This document shows positions 47,870 to 59,199 of a DNA stretch of 64,000 nucleotides, piece after piece (the first letter of the stretch is position 1; each line of letters starts with the position of its first letter). The notes below the pieces were generated by a model. That model was not told where the DNA came from. It did no database searches and saw only the letters and a program-made list of their open reading frames with translations. This DNA is from Gymnogyps californianus. Lineage: Eukaryota; Chordata; Aves; Accipitriformes; Cathartidae. The stretch is taken from positions 13,206,428-13,270,427 of the forward strand of contig NC_059480.1 of the NCBI RefSeq assembly GCF_018139145.2. Reading direction: 5' to 3'. The translations under genes and the position numbers were made by a program.

Positions 47870-49340
47870 GGGTGCTTTCAAGGAGGTAGGGCTTGGTGCA
47901 AGAAGTGCTGTTTAGCGGCAGATCCAGGCTGATGAAGAGTGAGATTGCAGACGGGTGGGATGGTTAGGACACAGGTATACCAGGAATCTGTCATTTGTGC
48001 AATACGTCTATTGCCATTAAAAACTCAAATTCTCCTGTGGTCCAGAGCCTGCTCCTCCCTGTGCAGCTCAGGGTGTGTCAGGTCTCGGATGGGGGCAATG
48101 ACCACAGCCATTAGGTGATCGCATACTCCGCTCCTCTCTGTGTTGCCGTTCAGATGTCTTTGATTCCATTACATTTTACTCAACAGCTAGCTGTAACCCC
48201 CGAGGGCTGCTTCACTCATCTGTGTGTTCAGATCCAGATTCATAAGCCTTTAAAGTTGATAGTTCATTTTCTTTTATGTTACATTAAAAGGGCTGTAAGG
48301 AATACCCAGGGATAATTTATTGAAAAGACAATTAACAATGAGGTTAATGACAGTGATACATCTGAGCTGTGATTCAACCTGGTAAAATAATTAGTACTTT
48401 CAGAAATACACAGGGTCTTTTTTTTTTTTTTAACACAAAAGAATTAAATACATAACTGTTTTATTGCAGTCTTGTGGGTTCATAGTTTTCCTTTTGTCTT
48501 TATCATGAAGGTTAAGGTTTTGCCATTTTAAAGTTTTATATATGAATTCCCCACTCACAAACTCCACAACACTACCAGCAGTGCTCTCATTTCTGTGCTT
48601 CATGAGGAACACAGCTACAGCAGAGCTTCAGATTGATTCCAGGAGGCTTTTTATATTTCCTCTTGTTCCACATATCATAGGTACCACAACAGAAGGCATA
48701 ACTGTGTTAACTCTGCTTTTTACAGCTATTTCAACATCATCTTAACACCGTACTCCTCAGGTCAATTGTTGCCAAAACAGGAAAAATCTGTTGCTGCTTT
48801 GGTGGTTAAGAGGCATCCTGTGCAATGAGTGTTAGTGGAATTAGTGCTCATAAGCAGTTTTTTCTGTCACCCCAAGACGTATTTGTAGCTATAACTGAGG
48901 ATGTTCTTTGTAACCGTTCCTGTTGTCACTAATTATCTCAGACCCTTTCTTCGAAATTAAAACTGCACATCTAGGCTCTAAGAGTATTTTAGTGAATTTG
49001 TCTTTGTTTAGTGAAAGCTTTAAATTATATTTGAGAAACAATACAACTAGTGTCCAAGTTGTGGTATGAATGTGGTTTGAGTCCTCTTCTGGTGGGGGAA
49101 GACATCTAGAAGCAAAGGCAGCTGGCATTCAGTAATAAGTTCTATGACATATGAAGATGATATCCATATCTCACACTAAAAAAGTGGAGTAAGTTAATTT
49201 TCCAAGCAAAAATGCATTTACATACATAACATACTTATGTATGATGAATGTATTAAATTCATCAAAGCATGAATTTTCATTTAAGGAATGTTACATTTTC
49301 ACTGTGTTTGAGTGTATCTTTTAGTTGTTTTGACATTAAT
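47870..49340. other. Unique non-coding DNA
   Basis: I see nothing recognisable. A T run of about 13 at 48419-48431 is present. Confidence 0.5.
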
Positions 49341-49606
49341 AGTGACATGTTGTCCTGGTTTCAGCTGGGATAGAGTTTATTTTCTTCCTAGTAGCTGGTA
49401 TAGTGTTATGTTTTGGATTTAGAATGAGAATAATGTTGATAACACACTGATGTTTTTAGTTGTTGCTAAGTAGTGTTTATACTAAGTCACGGATTTTCAG
49501 CTTCTCGTGCCCAGCCAGCGAGAAGGCTGGAGGGGCACAAGAAGCTGGGAGGGGACACAGCCAGGACAGCTGACCCAAACTGGCCAAAGGAATATTCCAT
49601 ATCATA

Positions 49607-49629
49607 TGACATCATGCCCAGTATATAAA
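49607..49629 (+). promoter_or_regulatory. CRE-like site and TATA box of solo LTR B
   Basis: TGACATCA (49607-49614) is one base from the palindromic CREB/AP-1 site TGACGTCA, and the difference is the usual CpG decay. The TATA box TATATAAA follows 7 bp later. LTR A has no equivalent at this place, although its TATA box is intact. Confidence 0.5.
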
Positions 49630-49816
49630 CTGGGGGAGTTGGCCCGGAGGGGCGGATCGCTGCTTGGGAACTAACTGGGCATCAGTTGGCAAGTGGTGAG
49701 CAATTGCATTGTGCATCACTTGTTTTGTATATTCTAATTCTTTTATTATTATTATTGTCATTTTATTGTTGTTATTATTATTATTATCTTATTATTATTT
49801 TCTTCCTTTCTCTCCT

Positions 49817-49822
49817 ATTAAA
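49817..49822 (+). terminator. Polyadenylation signal of solo LTR B
   Basis: ATTAAA lies after the (TTA)n tract, in the same relative place as in LTR A. Confidence 0.5.
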
Positions 49823-49968
49823 CTGTCTTTATCTCAACCCACCAGTTTTTTAGTATTTGGGTTTTTTTTTTCCCTTCGATTCTCTCCCCCATCCCCCTGG
49901 GTGGGGGGGAGTGAGCGAGCGGCTGTGTGGTGCTTCGTTGCTGGCTGAGGTTAAACCATGACACATGT

Positions 49969-51733
49969 TTAATAGATAAGAGGTGCATCATTTGTGACAG
50001 TTTCATTGCAACTGAACTTTTGAAGAATTCATTTCTCCTTCCTTACACACGTTCAACCTCCCAAGCCATATGGTCTGTGTTTCTCAAGGTGGTTTGCATT
50101 AGATCACCCGACTATGCATCAAAACATGAGTTATCTCAGATATGAGACAGGCTAGAGATTGAAGTACAAGGCTATTTCTCTTATTTCCCTTTAAGAAGTC
50201 TTTTTACCCTGATTACACCGTGCAATGGAGTACCTGTCTCTCAGCTCATGTGGTAGATGCAAGTAATAAACTAATATTCCAGCAGTAATTTACTGCATTG
50301 CAAACTATCTCCCTATTAACTGTGAAGTATTTCTTTCCTGTTGCCTCCTGTAGATACAGGATGATGATCCTTGTGTAGTGCTGGGTTGATAGTAAACTTT
50401 AAAAACATAGAGATGCTTTTTGTTGTTGCTGACTTTGAGGTGAGTTGCAGCGTCCAAAAGTAAATTATTTTTTTCTTTTGGGCCCCAGCCTGCATATAAT
50501 ACATTTTCTGGTACTTCTGAGTTTTTTTATTTCAGCGTAGAGAGGGCTGATGTACTCCTTAGGATGTAAGCCACTTCCAGTGTAAAAATTCCAAAGTAGG
50601 GAAGGTATCACCTCTGTATTTAGGTATCTTGAGATTTTGTTTTTAAGAAGTCTGATAATTCTGCTCTTAAACATATTCTGTTTGTAGTTTTACCCTTCCT
50701 GTTAATACTTCACTTTATTGTCTTGCTGATTAAAATAGTGGAATGTTATCTGTGGATTCTGTATTGTCAGCTTGAAAAATCTACAAATTTGTGATATCTA
50801 GCATAAGCCTTAGAGCATAGGCTTTGTATTCTGGAACTGTCCATTTCCCCATCTTTCCTGTGTATGTCTCTGCAGCATTTCCTCACAAACATTTCACCTT
50901 GTGAGGCTATAGTTGCAGTTTGTAGAAATGCCAAGATTCTGTTGCAAAATTTGACATTCTTTGTGGCTGTCTCCAAACCCAACAATTTCTAACGCGCATG
51001 CTCCAAGGCCAAATTGTTGGATTACTTAATTTTGCATGACACACATTCCTTGCTCCTTTACTGAATGTTCTGATATTTTAAAACCAGCCAAATGATCAAG
51101 AATGGTTTCACTTTCCTTTTCCATTCACAAGGGCAGAAGCGCTCTGCCAATATACTTGGTACAAGGGCCATCTTCTCGTTACCTCATTGTCAGCTTTTAC
51201 ATACTCTTTCAGTCTTTCAATACAGGTGAGCTGAACTTTCAAGAACAACTAAGTTTCCCCCGAGTGGCCAGGCACTGTGAACCCTCTCTGTCCCTGTATG
51301 AGCAGGCTGCTTAGTCTTTGTGTGCGGAGGCACAGTTGGTTTGAACTTCCTTAGCCTAAACAGCCTCCGTGTACTCTCTGTTGCGCTGGAGCCCACCCAT
51401 CAGTGCAAGCAACTTGTTTCCTCTCTCTCCGCACACACGGGGAAAAAGGGAAACCCCCACAAGCATGGCTGGTATTCAAACAAGCAACTTAGTTAACTCT
51501 GTAAAGATTCTCATGTCTGCTGCTGCCTTGACACCTTTTGATGACACCTGCAGCAGAGGAAAGGAGGCTGGCTAGCGTGCGTAGGACTACAAGGAAGTTT
51601 ATTCTATAAAACCTCCCTAATTTCTGCGTTAAGCACAGGGTAGCAAGCATTATCTCTTCCTGTTGTTCCTGTTTCTTCTGTTTTGCGTCCACTGGGTGCG
51701 ATCCCAACAAAATGATTATCTGACATGTTCTTT

Positions 51734-51734
<1 letters not shown>
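49969..51734. other. Unique non-coding DNA
   Basis: I see nothing recognisable. Frames are all below 75 codons. Confidence 0.5.

Positions 51735-51776
<42 letters not shown>
51735..51776 (+). repeat. Run of 42 T
   Basis: A pure T homopolymer, the longest in the window. It could be a retroposed poly-A tail on the minus strand, but the sequence immediately to its right (51777 onward, where the body of a minus-strand retrocopy would begin) is not a recognisable gene or SINE. Confidence 0.95.
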
Positions 51777-51777
<1 letters not shown>

Positions 51778-54700
51778 TTCTTCCTTGTATTGTTTGAAAG
51801 GACTATGTGATTGCATTTTCACATCATAGGATTTCTTATATCATCTTTATCATCTTGATACACTTACTAAGATACTTTTTCTTTAAGCAAGCTGTTGGAA
51901 GGTGTGTTCAATTAACCACTAGGAATGTATTTTATTAAAGAAGCCAGTTCTTTCTGGAGTGAAGGGGGTGTGGGGTGGAAATGACTCCTCCTTATTATTC
52001 AAATGTATTCATAATTTTTTTTTTTCAGCATACGTCATGCACAGGCTGTTCGTTTTAAGTGCTGTATACGATACCTGTCATGCTTGCTTACTTAACCTCA
52101 AGACAGAAAGAAATGACAAAAACTGTGCTGTTGAGTAAGAATAATCTCAGTTGTATAATTTCTCCTCTAATGTCTGTTTTATGATGGTGTGAAGAGGTTT
52201 TTTTTGCATTTTACATTTAGTCCAGAAGATTCCCAGCCTGTTATCAAACAATTATATTATGTAGCTATTATGTTATAAAGCTTAATCTGACTTGATTGAC
52301 AGTTGTACAATCACAGCAGGGAGTGATAAGACATATCCTTTGTTTGAGATGTTTATTTTTTTCTCAGAAAATGTTTTGTTAAAGATTTCTGTAAAACTTT
52401 AGGTGTTTTGTTGTTGTTGCTGGTGAGCTTTTTTTCCCATAGGAATTCTGTATCACAAAAGCAGTGACACAGTACAGAGATTCTGGGACATGCTGTCCTT
52501 GCTAGCAGTGGTTATACCTGAACTGCAGGACAGGTGAGTCTGCCCTTGAGTGCTGTACTCTGTTTGTTCAGATTGAAACCCCACTGGAAATGACCGTGGG
52601 CTTCTGCCCAGCCTGAGTTTTCTCTCCAATGAGACCTTAGTGTGGTGTCAGTGCCTGCTTGCAAGTGTGGGGAGAGAGAGGAAAAAAGGAAGTCTTGTGC
52701 TGTAGAGCTTTCACTGTTATAGAAAGGATTTGGCCACAGAATGCACCCAGGCTGTTTCAGAGTCAGGTAAAGTACATATAACCATTGAGACTCAAACGTG
52801 TACTTGAGCTTATGATTTTTGATCTCTTTGCAGGGTCAGAATCAAGGTGAGATAGCCCTTAGACTGCTTGTAGTGGAAAGGAAGGAAGCAGATTTCAGGC
52901 AAAGACAGCAAAAGGTAACAAACTACCCAAGGATCATGCTGCCTATGTGGTTGCATAAGAACCTGGGCGAAAAGGGTGAATATGCTTCTCTGACAGCCAT
53001 AGAAGACAATACCCTCAGGTGGTATAAACTGGTTTCCCATCAAAAAAGCTTCTGAGAATGAGTCAAGCACTGTTTGACAGGAAGATTACTTTTTAAAGGC
53101 TGTTCTGTGCGGATGCAGATGGCTCATGGCACTCCTAAAATTTGCCTCGTGCAAGTGAGAAGGCCTAAATATGTCCTAAACTGCTGCGACTATTAAGCTT
53201 CACAGATAATCCTTCCTACCTCTTGCAAACACTTCTGTCAAACTTAGATTAACATCTTTCCTTCAGTGTAGGTGAGGGCACTACTGAACTGTACTGAGAA
53301 GAGCATTTTATGTAACACGCAGAACATGGCAATTTTGTGTTTGTTTTCTATCAGAGTGACTCTATATGACAATGTGCAAAGTACGTACAGATGGCAAGAA
53401 CAGTTATGTTATCGTTTGTTTCCTCTGCCGATGCTTACAGAAAAATAATTCTAGCTCCCCATCTAAAAGTATAAATAAACGATGAAATAAAATAGCTCTT
53501 CCACCTACCAGCAGAATAGACACTTCAAAGTTTTTTCCCAGAGTACAGTTATACATGATTAAATGGGACGAGGAGTCTTCTGAAGATCACTGTATTTCTC
53601 GGTCATATACCTTTCAAATTACATCAGCCATTTAGCCCCTAATTTTTTTACACTAATTAGGTGTCTTATTACATTCATTGTTAGAAAGTTACTCGTGTAG
53701 CTTGTAATCCAATGGAGTTACACAAAATAAGATGATTAATGAAGGGAAGCTTCATTTCACTGCACATCTGTGTCTAACCATGAGTCCTTAGGACATTTGG
53801 CCTTGTCAGAACCAGCTAGAAAACCTTGTTTGCAGTTTTCCAGGAAATGTTTTGGGATTTGCACAGCTGAGAATGCTTGGTTTGTACTGAAAGAAACTGA
53901 AAAGCCCAGCTGCAAGAATCCTTCCAAATCAGTTAAAAACCCTAACCCCTTCCCATCAAATGCAAGAGGTTCAACTATAACCCAAGTTTTCTTTCTAATG
54001 AAAACTTCATTTGTTTGTTTTTATACCCCTTTAAATAGATATGTCAAATAAAGAAATTTCACTTCCATGATGGTGTAAGTACAGCCATATTGGAGAGTTT
54101 TCAGAAAGAGAAAAAAGATACAAGTCTAGAACAGAATTAAGAATATGAAACATTTTTATTACAGAAAGAAAAAGAACAGAAAAAGGGAAAATAAGGATGT
54201 GTGTAGTATCTATGGATTCTTTATTCTGAATACTTCTTCTTGAAAAGAAAGTATCATTTCTTGTGGTTTTGAATGTTTCAAGAGTCAGTACTGTTGCATA
54301 GGTTGCATTCTGATTGAATTGCTTTTTATTAGTGTTTTCCCATTCACAGTGTCACAGCTGAAAAATAATTTGTGCAAAAAATGAAGGTACAGAATAACAA
54401 AATAAAGCAGTACAAATATCTACAAGAAAACAAAGCCTTTTTTTCCATTTTTGTGATGTTGCAATAAATAATGCATAAACAAAATTTCTAAATTCCTTCA
54501 TCTGTAGCACTCTCATTGCTTTTACCTCCTTCAACATATAAAATGTTCATTCTCTTTATATTCAAGATGATACTTATCAGGTTTTTTTGTGTGGCAATGA
54601 AACATTTTTAAGTTCTGTTCATACAGACAAGCACTGAAAATGGTAAATTTTTCTTTCTTGTGAGGTATTGAACAGGAGAGATGAAAATGTTCATCTTCTG

Positions 54701-56415
54701 TGGTGAGATTCAAGTGGGGTTCAGTAATCATCTGCAGTCTTTTTCAAGTCATGAAACAAAAATATTTCATTTGCTTAAAACATGATGAAAGTGAGATTTC
54801 TTTGCCTGATACAGGTATTTAAAAAACATTAAATGAGTGAATCAGAAAATTGTTTCTTAAGAAATAATATTCATACAATTTTAAAAATAATTCAGTTAAT
54901 CCAGGAGCTTCCATCGAGTTCCTCACTGATGTATTGCTGGCACCACTTCAGCACATTTTATTTTTGACATTTGTCTGTCTCTGACCTTTTATGCCAGTTT
55001 AAATGCTTGAGATAAGATCCTTCCAATCAGCTGATGCAATAAAAAATAAAGATGTAGGATGTTGTCACCTTGTCAAGCCCTGTAGCCATCTCTCAGAGGT
55101 CAGTCATTCATTTCTGGCTTCTGGTGGAAAATTCTCTCTCCAGACGTTGGCTGCCAGTGGAGGGATCAGGAGGTCTCCAAGGTGTGAGGGGAGGTATGCG
55201 ACACACGTGTGCACTGCTGCTCCAGCAACGAATAAAGAATACAGATAACTTTGCGCACTAGGGAAACTTTCTCAACAAAGAATTTCTTTTTAGCAAATTT
55301 TATACTAGATTTCATGATTGCTTTCCAGTTTAATCCCAAAGTGGGCTGTGTGGAGGGGCACCCTGCACTGTTGGCTGGTGTAGTCTCTCTACAGAGAGAA
55401 CCCTATAGTGAACCTTCTTGCTGTTAGCAGCGGACTTGGGTCCTTTAGACCAAAAAGGAATTTAGGAGCATTCAGTATGATATAGCATGTGCTGTTCAAA
55501 TGCAAAATATAAAGAGTACTATAGATACTTGTTTGTGCCACAGACAATGTCTGACCATAATGCAAAAAGCAGGATCAGAGGTAATGTGGGTTGATTCTGA
55601 CATCCCTTAGCCCTTGACAGTAACATTAAATACATTTTTTTTTTCTTCCAGAACTTTTAACTACTGAAAAAAATTGAATTCTGATTTTGCACTTGTTCTG
55701 ATAGTTACACATATCTGAAAGATGTTTAAGTAGTGTAAATCAAGTGAATCTCGTTGGAGAAAATCTGTGTCTGAAATATTAATCCTACAAGTTGAAAACT
55801 GGAAGAGAGAGAATCCAAGATGATTGGTACAAAGCAGAGCTTTCCTTTTCTCATGTACAGGTACATTTCAGAAGCAGGAGTTCCAATAATAGTTAAAACC
55901 ACCAGTGGCAATAATTTGAAAAGCTGTTCATGGTAATGCATGTCTTGACAATTACACATCATGCCCTATACATCAGTAAGGTTGTATTAGTTTGATCTCC
56001 TAGGGGGAGAAAATCACTGATCAAACAGCCATCAGGGACTATAAATAAGGAGTATCAGTGTTCAGTCTTTTATATGAATTCTATAAAGATTTTTAAGTTT
56101 GAGGCAGAGTGAAATTGTGAGACTGCCTCCAGGGATTGTGTTTTCATTTATAATAAGTAGCTCACAGGAAAGAGGTACAAAATTTAGTTGAACAAGGACA
56201 ATTTCTCCAGAATACACAAATGTGCACACAAACCTGGTATCACTCCACTGTAGCAGGGACCAGTGTGTATTTTCCATCGTTTTTCATGAAAGTGTAAGCT
56301 GGCTGCTTCCTCCTAAGGACTGTTTTAAATACCACTTTCGATCTAGGGAGTAACCCTGCACTCTATAACACTTGAGTGGGATTTTTGCAATTGCTTTGAA
56401 TTTAACTAATTTGGT
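51777..56415. other. Unique AT-rich non-coding DNA
   Basis: I see no gene or clear repeat. A GATCTCTTTGCAG acceptor-like site at 52834 with an open 70-codon frame to 53055 is noted but unsupported. The rest is AT-rich with short chance frames (up to 93 codons). Confidence 0.45.
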
Positions 56416-56417
56416 TT

Positions 56418-56460
56418 TCATAGAATCATAGGTTGGAACAGACCTTTAAAGGTCTGGATT
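56418..56460 (-). mobile_element. CR1 LINE 3'-end fragment, reverse orientation
   Basis: 'ATAGAATCATAGGTTGGAA' (56420-56438) then 'CAGACCTTTAAAGGTC' is the reverse strand of the CR1 3' end (consensus 'AGAATCATAGAATGGTTTGG..TTGGAAGGGACCTT'). The 8-bp tail repeat typical of CR1 (ATTCTATG type) is at the left edge. CR1 copies are 5'-truncated as a rule. Sequence to the right soon loses resemblance. Confidence 0.65.
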
Positions 56461-56849
56461 CAAGTGCTGAATGATTTGTGAAGTGAAACTCCTAGATTTG
56501 CCCCACCACAGGCTACTTTTCTCCCTATATGAAAAGCTACATGGCCTTTTATAGAGACCATAAAAATATTCTATCCAGTTCTGTCTTGAGATGTTCGTTT
56601 TTCGAGTATCACTACTGATATGTTCTACTCGCTTTGTATCATCCATATTTTCGTGTCCTATCATATGGAAAGATGATTGAGTTATTTTCATATTTGTAAC
56701 CAGTCAAATTGTTCTTAGCCCTAGTTACAGCAACTTGATTATACTTTAGGAGGTTTTAAGTGGACAAATCCTGTATTCTGTGTTTTTGATGGAATTTCTC
56801 ATCTTCATCTCATAGGCATTTAAGGTGAAATCCCACACTACTGGTACAA

Positions 56850-56906
56850 CTAGAGACCTCCTAAGGCCCCTTCCAGCCTGCGTTAATCTGTGATTTCTAA
56901 ATTCTA
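56850..56906 (+). mobile_element. CR1 LINE 3'-end fragment, forward orientation
   Basis: 'GACCTCCTAAGGCCCCTTCC' (56855-56874) followed by 'AGCCTGCGTTAATCTGTGAT' matches the CR1 3' end ('GAGGTCCCTTCCAACCTNAATGATTCTGTG'), with the tail at the right. It points away from the reverse fragment at 56.42 kb, so the two tails face outward. Confidence 0.55.
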
Positions 56907-56960
56907 ACTGTATAAACAAACCTCCATAATTTTACTGATGTCATTGAAATTGTCCTAAGT

Positions 56961-57023
56961 AAAAAAAAAAAAAAAAACCACGAAACAAAAAAACAAAAAA
57001 ACCCCCCCACTGAAAAACCCACC
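56961..57023 (+). repeat. A/C-rich low-complexity tract
   Basis: A run of 17 A is followed by A runs broken by C, then a run of C. It has the same texture as the tract at 8.6 kb. A short (AAAC)n lies nearby at 57113-57133. Confidence 0.85.
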
Positions 57024-57139
57024 CTGGAATGTGTAATGGCCATTTCATTTAGTGTGGGTTTTGAGTTTGCTGTTTAAAAGAAAAGGGTGAAAGAAATGTA
57101 GTTACTGATTTAAAAACAAACAAACAAACAAAAACCAAA

Positions 57140-59195
57140 TCAAGCTGATAATGTTTTTCTAGATTCTTCACTTGCTTGTCAGGTTAGACTCCTAGGCTTC
57201 ATAAAGAACACACGCTCTAACAGGACTTTGTTCCACTGTTTTCTCTAACTGATGCTAAAGGATACAAAATTGCAAATATATTTTTCAGAGGTATTCCTGT
57301 GCTTTTCCATTGTGATTTATTGGTGTTTAGACTTTTGATATATGCTAATACTCAGGCACTATTTTTACCCAGCTTTAGTAAAGAGGAAGGTAATGTAGCA
57401 GCAGAATAATTTTGACAAATAGAGTTTAAAATGCAATTTAGTAAACAGCAAAATAATTGAATTTGCTATATGAGCTGTATATTGTGGAGGAAAATATACA
57501 TTCATCCAAGGTTATGTGAAAAATTCTACTATAATGCAAAAGACTTATTTGTTGCTCAAATTAGAAAATTAATCTTAATGAGGAATCAAAAATTTAAAGG
57601 TTCCATAGATATAAATGGGTAAAATAAGTTAATATAAAGTAGAAATGGTTGAAGAACTGTTTGTTACACAAACTTGTGGTAATGTGCATGAAATCAATGT
57701 TATGTGCACTGTAACACAATTCTCTTCTAATAGGATAAGTAGACTCCTAAAATAATCTTGTTCAATCAGTTGGTCAAAGTGGTTGTGTTTCCCTTAGAAA
57801 AGCAAACAAACAGTTTGGTATATGTTCAGAAATGGAACAGCTAAAAAAAAAATCAAAAGAACTCTGTACCTGTGGATATATCCTCTCTGAAGAAGGTTTT
57901 ATTTAAACTATTAGCAAAACGATCTACTTGCTAGTTCATATTTTCTTCTTCAGCAGAATATTCTGAAACACTCTTTGCCTCTGTGGACTATTCTGCTATA
58001 ATTCACCACATCACTGCCTCTTGCTTGTTTTTCTAGAACAAGATAGGTTTTGCACATTTGTTTCAGAGCGCAGACAGTCAGTGCAGCCGCAACAGGCTCA
58101 GAGCTGGCTGGGTAACAGTTCCAGCAACCTTGGCTGGGGCTGCCCCACGGAGCGGTGCACATGGGCAATTTTGGCCTGGCCTTCTTCTGATGGCTGGTGT
58201 AGGGAGTCCCTGGTTATGGTACGACCTATGACATTGAGAATTGCTTTCCCGGTTGAGACAGACAGTTGACATTTCTGTGTAGGTGTATGAGGAGAGGGTG
58301 CCAGGTATCTAGGGCGATAAGAGTTTCCCAGAAGAACTTGATGTGGCATCGTTTTAGAGGTTAAGGACCTTCTGACATAGGTGATACTTTCTTGGTGCAA
58401 TTCTAGCTGTGCAGTTTGATAAATAGATGGCAATAAAGAACTTGAAGTGCATTAGTCAGCTTGAAACTTGGAAACAACCACACATAAGAAAGGGAGGAAG
58501 AAGGCCTAGGATATTTGCTAGAACGGCTGAGCCTATCTTAGGGTAACTGGTTTTAGCATGTTTTAGTTGTTACTGCTAATTGCTTGAAAATGTCTTGGTG
58601 TCATGTGGCGAGTACTGCGCTATATTTAATCCCTTCCTTGCTTCATTTTTTTCTTAAAAGGATATATTTTTTTAAAAAATAGGGTAATCTCTGAATTCCT
58701 ATTGAGCTGGGCAGGATGTATAGTCAAGTGGTGAAGATACTGTTTATGCATTAACTCTGTAATGGTGTGACATCTTGGTGTGATGCATATTTAACTTAAA
58801 GTTATTTTTAATATATGGAATATAGCTTGTGTAAGTCTAAATAAAATACAGATAGAAAAAAGTTATTTTTTTCTTAAAGAAAAACAGAAATTAAAACTTC
58901 CTGTCTAAATTATGAATATCTGAATTGATGAATCCTTTAAAATTTTCTCCTATCCACTGTTATATCTTTTCAGCCAGGGGACATGCAGAGAATAATGCAA
59001 AGCAATGATAATTACTTGAGATTTAAAACTACCACCAGAGAATCGAAACAAAGGCTGACTTACCAGATCGAACCCACCAACCTTTGTTGTAGAAAACAAT
59101 GTAGTCCTCTGTCTTTGTCTTACAGCTCACTTTTCTTTCAAGCAGATTAGACAATTCCTTCTCATGGCCTTTGAATTCTAATCACACTCTTTTTC
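57140..59195. other. Unique non-coding DNA with a GC-richer patch at 58.05-58.45 kb
   Basis: A minus-strand frame of 111 codons (58098-58433) crosses a locally GC-richer patch in which other frames are open too. The peptide is Pro/Ser/His-containing and not recognised. No gene is called. Confidence 0.4.
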
Positions 59196-59199
59196 CACT

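Larger units (their letters stand above)
49346..49968 (+). mobile_element. Solo LTR B of an avian endogenous retrovirus (perfect 5-bp target duplication)
   Basis: The LTR proper runs 49351-49963 (613 bp), begins TGTCCTGG and ends CATGACA. It is flanked on both sides by CATGT (49346-49350 and 49964-49968), an exact 5-bp target duplication. It carries TATATAAA (49622-49629), a (TTA)n-rich stretch (about 49740-49800), ATTAAA (49817-49822) and a C/T-rich then G-rich end. It belongs to the same family and orientation as the LTR at 23.3 kb, roughly 80-85% alike by eye. No internal retroviral genes adjoin it, so it is a solo LTR. The 5-bp duplication again suggests a class III-type integrase. Confidence 0.9.

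Noticed and set aside
23274..49963. One 26-kb provirus bounded by the two LTRs
   Set aside because: Target duplications differ, divergence between the LTRs is high, and no gag, pol or env sequence lies between.
51604..51822. Minus-strand frame with a long lysine run
   Set aside because: The lysines are the translation of the 42-T homopolymer, so the frame is an artefact.
52820..53055. Exon starting at the GATCTCTTTGCAG acceptor
   Set aside because: The only nearby donor would give a 13-nt exon, and the open frame has no family resemblance or downstream splice partner.
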